Below, one piece after another: positions 1 through 10,408 of a stretch of 28,180 bases of DNA. Position 1 is the stretch's first letter. Every line of letters begins with the position of its first letter. Both the position numbers and the translations under genes were made by a program. The stretch spans positions 1 through 28,180 of the forward strand of contig JADRCO010000688.1 in NCBI GenBank assembly GCA_021464525.1. The letters are read 5' to 3'. The DNA is from Rhizophagus sp. LPA8_4_AMF. Its lineage: Eukaryota > Glomeromycota > Glomeromycetes > Glomerales > Glomeraceae. The notes beneath the pieces were generated by a model. The model had not been told where the DNA came from. It saw only the letters and a program-made list of their open reading frames with translations, and did no database searches.

Positions 1-1164
1 TTCAATTGTATTATTTATATTATGCAGGTCCATGCGGGTCAATGCGGGTCATTTCAGGTTGCATATTCAGAACTCTAATTTCAGGTAAGTTTTGAAAAAA
101 TAATTTAATACTTTATAAAAAAAAATGTTATTAACATTTTTTTTTATACTATTATATAGGAAATCAGTTCTGTCGTGGATACTGATGTTTCAGATAAGTT
201 TCAAAAAAAAATTCAAAACTTTCTAAAAAAATATTTTTAATAAAAAAAACGCTTTTTATTTTTATACTTTATATATAGAAAATCAGTTTCAACGTGGACG
301 CTGATATTCTAGATAAGTTTCAAAATATTTTTGAAATTTTCTTAAAAAACATTTTTTAATATTAAAAACGTTTTTTTATTTTGTATAGAAAATTAGCTTT
401 GAAGTTGGATATCAAATCCCAAGGTAAAGTTTCAAATTTTTAAACTTTAATAAAAAAACATTAATTTTTAACGTTTTTTTATTTTTATTGTAGAGAATTA
501 GCTCCTACTTGGATATTGAATTCCTATAGGTAAAATTTTAAATTTTCGAAACTTTAATAAAGAAAATTAATTTTAATGTTTTCTTTTTATTTTTATTGTA
601 GGAAATTGGCTCTGAAGTTGAATACTGAATTCCAAGGTAAAGTTTTGAATTTTCAAAACTTTAATAAAAAAATGTTAATTTTTAACGTTTTTTTATTTTT
701 ATTGTAAGGAATCAGCCCCTATTTGAATACCTAATTCCTATAGGTAAAGTTTCAAATTTTTGAAACTTTAATAAAAAACATTAATTTTTAACTTTTTTTT
801 TATTTTTATGGCAAAACGTCAGTGATGACCCTGTTACCATGATGACCTCTTATGATTAGCCAATCATTTGATCAGTTTATTTTTGTTTACATTTTATAAC
901 ACCATTCTTTTTCTAGTAACAGTTTTTTGGTTATTTTTTTTTGTCTTCTCTCTTTCTTTTGTTAATTTCATTATTTCATTAATAGCAAAGTTTAACACTC
1001 TAGCAAACAATAAGTTTAAGTGTATAGATGTTTTTTTTTGGAATTTATTTTTTTACTTTAACTATAATTAATCAGTTCTTTTTCTTTTTTTTCTTTATTT
1101 TTGGTTGGGGTCTTTGCTTTATTCTTTTTTTATACTTTTTTTATTCTTTTTTTTTGTTTACTTT

Positions 1165-1250
1165 TGCCTATTCTCCACTATTATTTTTGCCATTATTTTG
1201 ACCTATTCTTTACCATTATTTTCGCCTATTCTCTACCATTATTTTCACCT
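1165..1250. repeat. 23-bp minisatellite, short block
   Basis: About three to four imperfect copies of CCTATTCTCTACCATTATTT followed by TCA or TTG. The same motif makes up the longer block at 1488-1757. The T/C-rich frames it leaves open are by-products of the repeat. Confidence 0.75.
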
Positions 1251-1487
1251 CCACTTCTTTTATTTGTTAAGTGACTTCAGAGTGAAAATAAGGCACTTTG
1301 ATTATATTAAATTATCTCTGGTTGTTAAGCAAAATTGTCAGGTAGGTCAGAAACTACCTGAATCTCAATTTTTATAAGATTTGGATTCATATTGGTGGAG
1401 CAACTAGCATTTCTTGTAATGGTACTGACTTTCGCAATAAATCATTTATGTAGCGTATGTAATATTAAATAAATTGAAGTTAAAATT

Positions 1488-1757
1488 ACGCCTATTCTCT
1501 ACCATTATTTTTGCCATTATTTTTACTTATTCTTTACCATTATTTTCACTTATTCTCCACCATTATTTTTGCCATTATTTTTGCCTATTCTTTACTATTA
1601 CTTTTGCCTATTCTCTACCATTATTTTCACCTATTCTCAACCATTATTTTCACTTATTCTTTACTATTACTTTTGCCTATTCTCTACCATTATTTTTGCT
1701 TATTCTTCACTATTACTTTTGCTTATACTTCACCATTATTTTCACCATTATTTTCAT
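1488..1757. repeat. 23-bp minisatellite, long block
   Basis: Roughly a dozen imperfect copies of a ~23-bp unit built from CCTATTCTCTACCATTATTT plus three variable bases, interspersed with half-units (CCATTATTTTTG). All three forward frames stay open because the unit lacks stop codons, giving spurious Phe/Leu/Tyr-rich ORFs. It lies inside the nested element. Confidence 0.85.
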
Positions 1758-3340
1758 CTAATTAATGTATATTTACAGTGTATTTTTTTTGGCTAAATAA
1801 AATTAAGTTGTTTATTTTATTAAAAAAAAATTAAATAAATAAAATTTTAAAATTACGTGATTTAACATGAGGTTACCATGGTAATGGGTCACTATATAGT
1901 AATGCCTTATTTTTATTATAGGGAATTGGCTCTGAAGTTAAATTCTGAATTTCAAGGTAAAGTTTTAAATTTTTGAAATTTTAATAAAAAACGTTAATTT
2001 TTAATGTTTTTTTTATTTTTATTGTAGGGAATTGGCTCTAAAGTTTCAAAACTTTAATAAAAAAATGTTATTTTTAACATTTTTCTATTCTTATTATAAG
2101 AAATCAGCTCTGAAGTTAAATACCGAATTCCTATAGATAAAGTTTTGAATTTTCAAAATTTTAATAAAAAAATATTAATTTTTAACATTTTTTTTTATTT
2201 TTATTGTAAGAAAATCAATTCCTATTTGGATACTGAGTTCTTAAAGGTAAAGTTTTGAAAAATTAAGGAAACTTTTTGAAACTTTAAAAAAAACATTTTT
2301 TAACATTTTTTTTTATATTTTTATAGGGATATTGGCTCCTACTTAGATACCAAATTTCAATAGGTAAAGTTTTGAATTGTTGAAACTTTAATGAAAAAAC
2401 GTTAATTTTTAATGTTTTTTTTATTTTATTGTATACATTTCCAAAGGCAAGTTTTAAAAATCTTCAAAACTATTAAAAAATATTTTTTCAAAATTTTTTT
2501 ATTTTTTTATAGGCTCTGATTTGGATACAAAAACTCCAAAGATAAAGTTTCATTATTTTTAAAACTTTAATAAAAAATGTTAACTGTTAAGTTTATAGGG
2601 AAATTAGCTTCTACTTAAATACCGAATCCCAAAAGTAAGTTTTGAAAAATCTCTTCAAAACTATTAAAAAAACAGATTTTAACTTTTTTTTTATTTTATA
2701 GGGAAATCAACTTTGACTTGGATACCGAATTTCCAAAGGTAAAGTTTTGTATTTTTTAAAACTTTGGCAAAAAAAATGGTAATAAACATTTTTTTTATTA
2801 TTTTTATTATAGGGAAATTGGATATTAAAATTCTAAGGTAAGTTTCAAAAAAAGTTCTCAAAACTATTAAAAAATGTTAAATATCATTTTTTTTTATAGG
2901 GAAATTGGCTTCTACTTAGATATCTTTCAATTTTGGGTTTATTTTATTCTTGGTTTTTTAAGTGTAGGCATAGATGTAATAATATTTAATATTAATTTAA
3001 TTGTATAATAAAATGTTATGATAATTATAATATATTACAGTAATAAATTATTTAGATTTTAAATAAATATTTTTTTTACTAAATTCTACTAAAATTCAAA
3101 CATTTTATCTTATCTGATTTGAAATAGTTTAATTAGTGTATTTGGTTGAATTTTTACTGAATTTTTTATGATTTTTTGCCGATTTTTCTTTTATGAATAG
3201 TTCTGAATAGTTCTAAATGGTAAACAATCAGAAATTTCAAGTCAAATATCTTTATTACCAAATTTGACCAAAATTTGGATATCTGATTTTTGTTTGATTT
3301 AGACTAGTTCGATTAGTGAACTTGAGCTGAATAAATTCTA

Positions 3341-3500
3341 GTTTGAGCTTTTTGAGCTAAGTCTATTGCTGACTTGAATTTTTTTCAAGCTAACTTGTGA
3401 GCTATTAAGTCATTTTAAACATAGTTTAGCTCAGCTCACTTTAAAAAGCTCAAACCAGCTTGTGAGTTGGCTTGAGTGCTTGACTCATGTAGAGCTTTAG
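3341..3500. repeat. GAGCT-rich inverted repeat
   Basis: The arm GTTTGAGCTTTTT at 3341-3353 is matched exactly by its reverse complement AAAAAGCTCAAAC at 3443-3455. Further GAGCT, AAGCT and GCTCA motifs are scattered around it on both strands. It looks like a degenerate inverted-repeat element, type unknown. Confidence 0.45.
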
Positions 3501-3538
3501 TTATATTACATGAATGACATAATTGCAAAGTATATTAT

Positions 3539-3778
3539 GTGAACATCTACCATCGGTCTGCTTCTCATTTTTTAAATGTTGATTATAAAAATATTAATAT
3601 TAGTACTTTATGTTATCCAATAGTTCTGAATACTTTACGTTTTTCTATTGCTATTCCTAAACATTCAGATTTCTTAGGAGATGTTTCTAATTGTGAAATT
3701 GGTAATACATATTATGAATTTAATGCAAGGTTCAAAGGACGTAAGATATCCTATATTACCAGATTTTTTATATTATAA
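3539..3778 (+). pseudogene. Possible decayed gene fragment
   Basis: A 79-codon frame opens with GTG rather than ATG and has less biased composition than the surrounding poly-T DNA, including the segment CEIGNTYYEFNARFKGRKIS. About 80 bp downstream a stretch (3850-3900) reads as an acidic then Lys-rich peptide broken by stops. I recognise no family. It may be a relic of a transposon or expanded-family gene; chance is possible. Confidence 0.2.
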
Positions 3779-5637
3779 AAGTTCAACACTAGGGTTGCAT
3801 ATCTATATATTTTAGATTATTATATTACTATAGCAGAAATTGCTTGAATAAGTGACTCTGATGATGAATGATAGAAGAAGAAGAGAAAGAAGAAATATAA
3901 AAAAACTGTTTAGTCTGTTTTATACCAAAATTTAGCATTATTTTCTCAAGCAACATAATTTTCATTTTGAAATAGTTGAATATTAAAGTGGTGGATTAAA
4001 TCCTAAGACTTGTTTTTTACTTAACGTTACTTTTAATAAGTTTGTGTAATTTGTGACTAATTGTGGGTTTTTATTTTATGTTTTAGTTATTTTTCATTAT
4101 TGTTTACTATAATTTTTATTGGAATTATTTTGGTTTTTTATTTTGAGTTAGTTTTTCTTTTGGATTTCTTTTTTGATAGTGAAGTATTTATATTATATTT
4201 ATATAATCTTGTTATCTTGTTAGCAAGCACTTATATGGCGTTAGTCTGGAATTGATTAAATTAGTTTCTAGTTTAGTCTTTTGGGATATTATTTTTTTTT
4301 ATTTTCATCATATAATTTTTTTTTACTCAAATTTAAATGATTAATAAACAATTTGCAATAATCTCTTGCTGCTTTACCATAAAAAAAAAATATTTTAACT
4401 TTTGGCATTTAATTTTGACTTCATGTATAGGTTGTAATTTTTTCAAATACTCTTCATATTGGTGCTTATATTAAGTATGAATCATATTATATATTACAAT
4501 TTTTCTAATTGGATATATGTAGAATCTAATGTTTTTATAATTGTTAGAACAATTACTTCATTTACAAGATCATATTGAATTTTAAAGTCTTTCTAATTTT
4601 AGTTAACTTCTAATCAGCATTTGAGATGAATGCTAAAAAAAGGACCAAATTAAAAATTTTTTCAAAAAAAGTTTTTAAGTAAAATAGATTTAAATTTGAT
4701 CATCTGATTCAGAATATTTGTTATTTAAAAAAAAAATTTTTTTAACTATTTGATCACTTTTCTTAGTATTTATCCCATTTTTTTAATATCTAAACTATTT
4801 GCTATTATTTATATTAAAATAGTAAATTATTAAAGCATTCTATAATTTAACAACCTGAATAAAAATTACTTATTCTCAAAACTTTTTGAAGATCTTCAAG
4901 TAAATTATAAATATACAAATATCAATGGTACTAGTCAGAATTATAGGAGCTTGAGAAATTAGAACTACTCTCAATTTTTTTTTCAGATTTACGATAGCTA
5001 TTAAATGTGACAGATGTGATTGATGAATATTTATTTAAGTTTTTACTTAAAATAGTTTTATTTGTAATGGTTACTAAGAGAGTCAACTTTTTGTTTTTAC
5101 AAATCCTTTAAGCAGAGTTTAAAATTCAACATCATGTAAAATAGATATAATCAGATCAATCTAATCTGAAAATATGTAAACAAATCTGATTGTAATATAG
5201 TAGATAATATATCTTATAAAAAATAAATTAAAAATCACCATCCAGTTTTACATTAAAAGATTTTTTTTATCTGCCTTTTTTTTATTTGACTCTTTTTTAT
5301 TCAATTCTTTTCATTTGATTTTAAAAACTTGGATATACTATTAATAAAATAATAGTTAATTATGTATAAAAGTAAATGATAAATTGTTCTATTTTCTAAG
5401 AATTATCTTGGTATAATCATTTTTCAGTTTTATAAGATATCTAATAATACTTCTGGCTAACAGTTTTGGCAGAATTTTTCTTTGATCTTAATGGTAAATT
5501 GAGTATTTATTAGTTATAAGTATAATTGCATTTACTATAGTTAAAATAAATTATAAAGGATGACGATCTAAGGAATGTTTTTATTTTGTAGTTTAGTTTT
5601 ACTTTTCTATTTTTAACATTTATTACTCATTAGAAGA

Positions 5638-5792
5638 CTATATGGGATTTTTGCAATAGAAAGAGAGGAAACTACCAAAAATATTAAATTTATATTTATA
5701 TACTAAAAATGCTCCAAATATTGTAATTTATCCAGAATTAGTATTAATTAAAAAAATTTTTTTTAGCTTTCTATTGCAAAGAGCCCATATAG
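5638..5792. mobile_element. 155-bp MITE
   Basis: The left arm CTATATGGGATTTTTGCAAT (continuing AGAAAG, 5638-5663) pairs with the right arm at 5767-5792, about 23 of 26 positions matching. The ends CTATATGGG/CCCATATAG would fit a TA target duplication (5639-5640 and 5790-5791), as for Tc1/mariner-type elements. The ~100-bp interior is AT-rich and non-coding. Confidence 0.65.
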
Positions 5793-7810
5793 CTTTATTT
5801 TTGTTTTTGTTTTATTTATATTTGATTTCTTGTTATATTTAAATTTTTATATAAATTGTGCTATAAACTTAATAAATATAAAGGTGCTATGTTATGTTTG
5901 CCTTTAATTATTTAATATAGACATTTCAAATATATGACTATAAAGTAAGTTGCTTGTATTAGATATTTGAAGATTTTGAGTTCTATTTTATATAGCAAAA
6001 GTGATATAATATAATATATAATTAAGTTATATTATAGAATTTAGAATGTAATTTTAAGAAAAGTATAAGTTTGCATTTATATTTATTTAGAAGTAAAATT
6101 CACCACTTTTTTAGAAAATATACTTAATAAAATTACATAATTTATAAATATAAAATTTGATTTTATTAAATCTGATAAGAGAGAAAGGAAGTGTAAATGA
6201 TAAATGTAAATAAATTTAAAATTTATTTAATAAATATTAACTGATCTTTTTTTTAGAATTAAAACTTTATAAAAACAAAAATTTCATTTTTTTTCTAAAG
6301 TTTTCTAAATAATTGGCATTTTTAATTTAAAAATCTTTTTTAATTAAATTTGCATATTTCAAAATATTTATTTTTATTTAAATTAAAAAAAAGTATAAAA
6401 CCAGTGATTTTTCTCTTTAGTTAAGTTTAGTAATTAAATTATAATTAAATTTAATGAAAAACAAAAAATTAAAAGTATTATTAATCAAAAATTTTTTGTT
6501 ATAATATGAAGAAGAAATAGAAATTATTAAAATAAATTTATGTTCAATTCAATTTAATATAAAACTGAATCTTTAAAAGAAGTTTTTATTTAACAAAAAG
6601 TAAAAATTATTAAATATAAAGAAAACTAGTGAAATAATACAGAGGCGCCTACTTAATAGTGTAATTTACTTAAAAAATTTAAATCTCAATTTTTCTACTA
6701 AAGTCACAATGACTACCTTTTCTAGTTTTACTTTTTTGTTTTAATTATCTGAAAATAATGAATAGTTACAAAAATGAGTTATAAATAATTCGTGCTATAA
6801 TGAATTTAAAACTAATGTATTACTCTGCTATATTTATCTATATTTCCTATTTTTATACTTATAAAGATATGTGATATTTACAAAATATTACAGTATTTAA
6901 CTTATAAAAATAATTATGCCCTATGTTATCATCAGTAAAATAACATTTATTTACATTAGTGCCATATACATGTAGAAATTGTCCTGGAAAGTTCTGATTT
7001 ACAATGATTTTTTTAATTATTAAACTTGGTGAAAGCGCTTGTTAATTACTTTGAACTAAATAATTTCATCATTATTATTGTGTTTCTTAAAGTCGCAAGC
7101 TGCAACAACAGAATAGAAATATCGTAATATCGTAATTAATATTCATAGCAATAATGCAAATTTGTAATATTGATTAATAAATATTTTCCAAAAATGATTC
7201 CCATTAAATAAAGAGTCTACTATTCCGTATAGTTATGAACGGAGGGGTGTTTAATATATTGTACAATTCTTTCCAGACCAATATGACTATAGTGTTTGCT
7301 TAAAGATAAAAGAAGAAAAAACATTTATTTAGAAAACTAATAAAATATTAAACGGAATAATGGTACAATGATAAAAGGTCAATAAACAAATAAGAAATCA
7401 ATGATATGCTGTGATATAAATTGGGAAAATTAAAATGTGTATATATATATAAGTAAATTCGGTAAAAGTAACTCACAACAACAAAGATCGATATCCATTG
7501 ATACCATCACGTTCTTTAGATGTCAAAGTCCTTAGTTGTCTGCTATCATATAATGAATGATACTAATCGTAATTTAAATAAGGTCAGAGTTTTCGACTAA
7601 GAATTGACTAACCATCGAGTTGGTTTTCACTATCATCGAAATTGAGTAGTTTCAATTTCATAATATTAATAAAAGCCCATGATATCCAAACTCTTGTTAC
7701 CCTATTCATATTTCAGAAATCATTGGGTTACAAGTTGGCATTTAGTTATCAAATCTTCCTATGAGGAAAAAAATAAAGTTCATATCAGCAACGAACCTTA
7801 TGATATCTTG

Positions 7811-9385
7811 TTAATCATCGCGTAGACAACGCCTTTGATAAAACTTTAAATGACTCTCCTCGGGAGCATTAACTTCTGGTATAACTTTTCTAACTTTTTC
7901 AAAAGATTCCATCCTAGTATATACCGCACGATATACACCAAGATGTCGTAACGTTTTCCCCAAATACTGTACTATGAGCTCCAAATATTCGTCAGTGATG
8001 CATTCACATCCGGAAAGAGTCAGCCAGGTCAATGGTGCCTTACAATGTTCCAAAAATGATTCAAAAGCGGTCGTTGTAAACTGCCATTCAGATGAAATAC
8101 TAAGTCTCCGAAGACTACTGGGTATTGATTGCCCTATCGCAGGTAAGAATTTTTCAGCGTCCAGACTTGCACCATATATAGACAGACTTTCAAGCTGCTG
8201 TGAATTGCTTAAAAGCGAGCAGATAGCAGATATCTCTATGGTACCATGAATTTGATTTGATTCAAATTTGGTGATATTCGGGCAATGACTTACAAGAGCT
8301 TCAATAACTTGTACTAAATATTCGGAACTTTGTGTGGAACACAAAATAACTTCTCGCAAACTTATGTTAGCATTACTAGCTAATGCCGATACAATATCAA
8401 CGGGAAGATCAGAATTTGATATATTAAGATGTGATAATCGAGATAATGATGAAGTGATCAATGGAGCGCACATCTCACTTGTTAATCCATCACAGCCATC
8501 AAATTCTAATATTTCCAAATTCTTACAGGTTCCGATTCCATAGAATGGTGGGTGACCTTCAAAACGAACATAACTTAATTTTAAGCGCACTAATGACTTT
8601 GCTTGACTTTCTAAAGCTTGAATGATTCTGCCACCAGTATCGTGACCATAATAATCTCCATGGAGTTCCAAATCTTGTAAATTATTTTGGGCTTGAATAA
8701 AATCGACCAGACCTTCTGCTTCAGCTTCAAACTTTTCGATATCCCTACATTGCTTTTCAGTATCCCATTCATATATAGGTAGATACGTCTTTAATTGACA
8801 CACTCCATGGCAGATAGAAAATTTTTCAAAATATTTACGTAATCTTTTTCCGGTAAGAGTTAACCGTCGAATATGTGGTAAGCAAGATTCAGCTCCCGGA
8901 TAAGAGGTAATATCATATTTTTCTAATAAGCAAGTAGCATCGCAAGAAAACCGATATATAGCAGGACAGCGACTTATAAAAAGCTTCAGAAGCAACTCTG
9001 TTAGTATCCAGCGTCCTTCTGCTCCAACGCATTCGTCTCTACGAAGGTTACACCACCACCACAGGTGATGATATAGTCCTCCAATGTGGAGAACACGCCG
9101 GTATTTAGAATAATCGAATGTTGGAGGTATCTCAGTTGAAGGTGGAAGATTTAGACCATTATCATTAAGTATTTGTTTTTCTTCGTCACTTAAGCAAGCT
9201 ATATATACTTCAACTAACTGTTTAGACATGTATGCATTGGGACTTCTCCACAAGATTGGCACAACTTCCTGGCACCAGTGTCGGTTAACCAAAAGACACG
9301 AGTGTAAAGAAGGTTTATCCTCCTCATTCTCCTCGATACATTCAAATATTTTTCGAAGGCAAAGATTCGGTAAGGAAGAAGCCAT
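7811..9385 (-). CDS. F-box / leucine-rich repeat protein
   Basis: A single-exon, 524-residue protein. The N-terminus (about residues 4-48: LPNLCLRKIFECI, then SCLLVNRHWCQEVVPILW) matches an F-box, the motif that binds Skp1 in SCF ubiquitin ligases. From about residue 220 onward there are repeated LxxLxLxxC/N segments (for example NLQDLELHG, NLEILEFDGCDGLTSEM, RLSHLNISNSDLP, LTWLTLSGCECITDEYLELI), typical of FBXL-type leucine-rich repeats that bind substrates. Family knowledge then suggests a substrate adaptor for ubiquitination; the substrate is unknown. The ATG at 9385 is chosen because the F-box begins five residues later. It is divergent from MED11, with 241 bp between start codons. Lack of introns sets it apart from its neighbours and is common in recently expanded F-box families. 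Confidence 0.85.
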   Translation of the reverse strand: MASSLPNLCLRKIFECIEENEEDKPSLHSCLLVNRHWCQEVVPILWRSPNAYMSKQLVEVYIACLSDEEKQILNDNGLNLPPSTEIPPTFDYSKYRRVLHIGGLYHHLWWWCNLRRDECVGAEGRWILTELLLKLFISRCPAIYRFSCDATCLLEKYDITSYPGAESCLPHIRRLTLTGKRLRKYFEKFSICHGVCQLKTYLPIYEWDTEKQCRDIEKFEAEAEGLVDFIQAQNNLQDLELHGDYYGHDTGGRIIQALESQAKSLVRLKLSYVRFEGHPPFYGIGTCKNLEILEFDGCDGLTSEMCAPLITSSLSRLSHLNISNSDLPVDIVSALASNANISLREVILCSTQSSEYLVQVIEALVSHCPNITKFESNQIHGTIEISAICSLLSNSQQLESLSIYGASLDAEKFLPAIGQSIPSSLRRLSISSEWQFTTTAFESFLEHCKAPLTWLTLSGCECITDEYLELIVQYLGKTLRHLGVYRAVYTRMESFEKVRKVIPEVNAPEESHLKFYQRRCLRDD

Positions 9386-9626
9386 TTCGTTAATTCAATC
9401 AAGAGAATGAAACCAGTAATCCTGCGAAAAAATGTCTATTTTAACGGCGCGTCATTTGATTGGGTTATTGCCAAATTCAGTATTTTGTGATTAAATCATA
9501 TGACTCAACTTTTTTATCCAACCAAATTTGGTATGATTTGCTGGATATTAAACCGATCGAGATTTCAAAAATCACCTTTTGACGCTTTTTTTTTAATTAG
9601 CTATTTCGGGATCTTTTATAATACCA
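9386..9626. promoter_or_regulatory. Divergent promoter, F-box gene / MED11
   Basis: 241 bp between two start codons facing away from each other. It contains TGACTCA at 9501-9507, a Gcn4/AP-1-type bZIP core, and AT-rich stretches; no clear TATA box. Function is inferred from position. Confidence 0.5.
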
Positions 9627-10408
9627 ATGAACCAAAATGGTAATTTGATGAAAAAAGAAAGCTTTTAATAGATCATTTTGATTTTTATAATCTTTATTAA
9701 AATAGAGAGTACGAGAAATGTTGGGCATTTGAGTGCAGAGCGCATTCGAAATCTTGAAGTCATTGAAAAGGTATCCAGCTTACCTCTATTAACCAAATTT
9801 TTTTTTCCAGACTGGATATATTTGGAATCATTATTTTTTTTTTATTATATTCCACATTTACACTCCTAAAATTATATATTCTTATACTTTAACAGATGAT
9901 CGTTGAACTAATGGATACGGCAGCTGAAGCAATTATGGGTTTGGCATTGGACGGACATATCAGCAACAATGATGAAGAGACATCAAAAACCGATCCCACG
10001 GTAAAAAAGCGAAATCCCGAAGAACAAATCGAGATTTTTCAAAATTTGTCGAAAAAATTTAATGATTTAATAGATGTAGGCAAATATATTGTAGTTCTAT
10101 TTGTTCGGGTTAATTTTAATGTTTTTCTTTATTTTATCTATGTTTCTCATAACATATCTTAATATTAAAAGAATATACAAGTTGGATTACGTATTCAATT
10201 TCGCCAAATGCGAAATATGGGAATAACATCTGGAGATATTCCAATCAGGACAGTTACTTATGGTGAAGCAAAAGAATATGAAACTTGGATGAACGCGGCA
10301 AAAATTTTAAGGAAGGAACTTGAGAAGATTATGGATATCGGAACCGCTGCTGGAGGGTTACAAGATATGAAAAATGATAATATGGAAAATATGGAAATTG
10401 ACGAATAG
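9627..10408 (+). CDS. MED11: Mediator complex subunit 11
   Basis: Proposed exons are 9627-9639, 9706-9770, 9896-10075 and 10172-10408, giving 164 residues. All introns are GT-AG (66, 125 and 96 nt) and phases agree. The first exon is only 13 nt (Met-Asn-Gln-Asn plus one base); it is needed because the second exon's frame has no ATG after an upstream stop. The N-terminus SAERIRNLEVIEK followed by ELMDTAAEAIMGL resembles the Med11 opening helix (RI-LE-IEK, then a small-residue helix); later FQNLSKKFNDLIDNIQVGLR fits the second conserved helix ending in LR. Med11 pairs with Med22 in the Mediator head module, which contacts RNA polymerase II and TFIIH in the nucleus. The Met/Asn/Glu-rich C-terminal tail is divergent. 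A putative AATAAA lies at 10482-10487. Confidence 0.75.

Larger units (their letters stand above)
810..1906. mobile_element. Non-autonomous DNA transposon nested in the tandem array
   Basis: The repeat array stops at 809 and resumes at 1907. The insert begins GGCA at 810 and ends TGCC at 1906. The first ~39 bp and the reverse complement of the last ~37 bp share GTGACCC-like and TTACCATG blocks, so they read as degenerate terminal inverted repeats. The 10-mer TTATTTTTAT lies directly outside both ends (800-809 and 1907-1916), consistent with a target-site duplication, although the target is low-complexity and the true length could be 8-10 bp. No transposase is encoded; the interior is T-rich and holds two blocks of a 23-bp minisatellite. 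The superfamily cannot be settled from these ends. Confidence 0.6.
1..2925 (+). repeat. Tandem array of intron-like double-hairpin units (about 17 copies)
   Basis: Each unit has a core of about 35-37 nt (consensus near GAAATTGGCTCC-TACTTGGATACC-GAATTCCAAAG), then GTAAAGTTT, an AT-rich spacer and a T-rich run ending in TAG. Cores begin near 161, 281, 389, 496, 602, 708, 1921, 2027, 2101, 2211, 2327, 2513, 2598, 2702, 2813 and 2900; spacing is about 70-120 bp, and a shorter copy lies near 2430. The spacer carries two inverted repeats: one around AAAGTTTCAAA/TTTGAAACTTT (perfect 12-bp arms at 745-756 and 759-770) and one around AAACGTTAA/TTAACGTTT. At least ten copies keep a GT donor; others have GATAAG or GC. 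The array continues off the left edge and is interrupted by the insertion at 810-1906. It could be a decayed multi-exon gene of repeated microexons, an introner-derived array or a satellite. Confidence 0.8.
2926..7810. other. Gene-poor AT-rich intergenic region
   Basis: No convincing gene is seen in this ~4.9-kb stretch. It holds an inverted GAGCT-rich repeat (3341-3500), a decayed ORF (3539-3778), a MITE (5638-5792), many homopolymer tracts and a short TA run near 7438-7451. A T-rich frame at 4061-4255 has no recognisable domain and looks like chance. Confidence 0.6.

Noticed and set aside
1105-1796. Overlapping Phe/Leu/Tyr-rich ORFs
   Set aside because: They are open in all three frames only because the 23-bp minisatellite contains no stop codon; they are not genes.
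1-2925. CRISPR-like regular repeat spacing
   Set aside because: Both core and spacer are repeated and the sequence is clearly eukaryotic with splice-like signals; CRISPR spacers would be unique.
4061-4255. 64-codon hydrophobic ORF
   Set aside because: Poly-T composition explains the hydrophobic residues; no domain, no exon context and no flanking gene signals.
7974-8543. Plus-strand ORFs inside the F-box gene
   Set aside because: Antisense shadows of the F-box/LRR coding frame.
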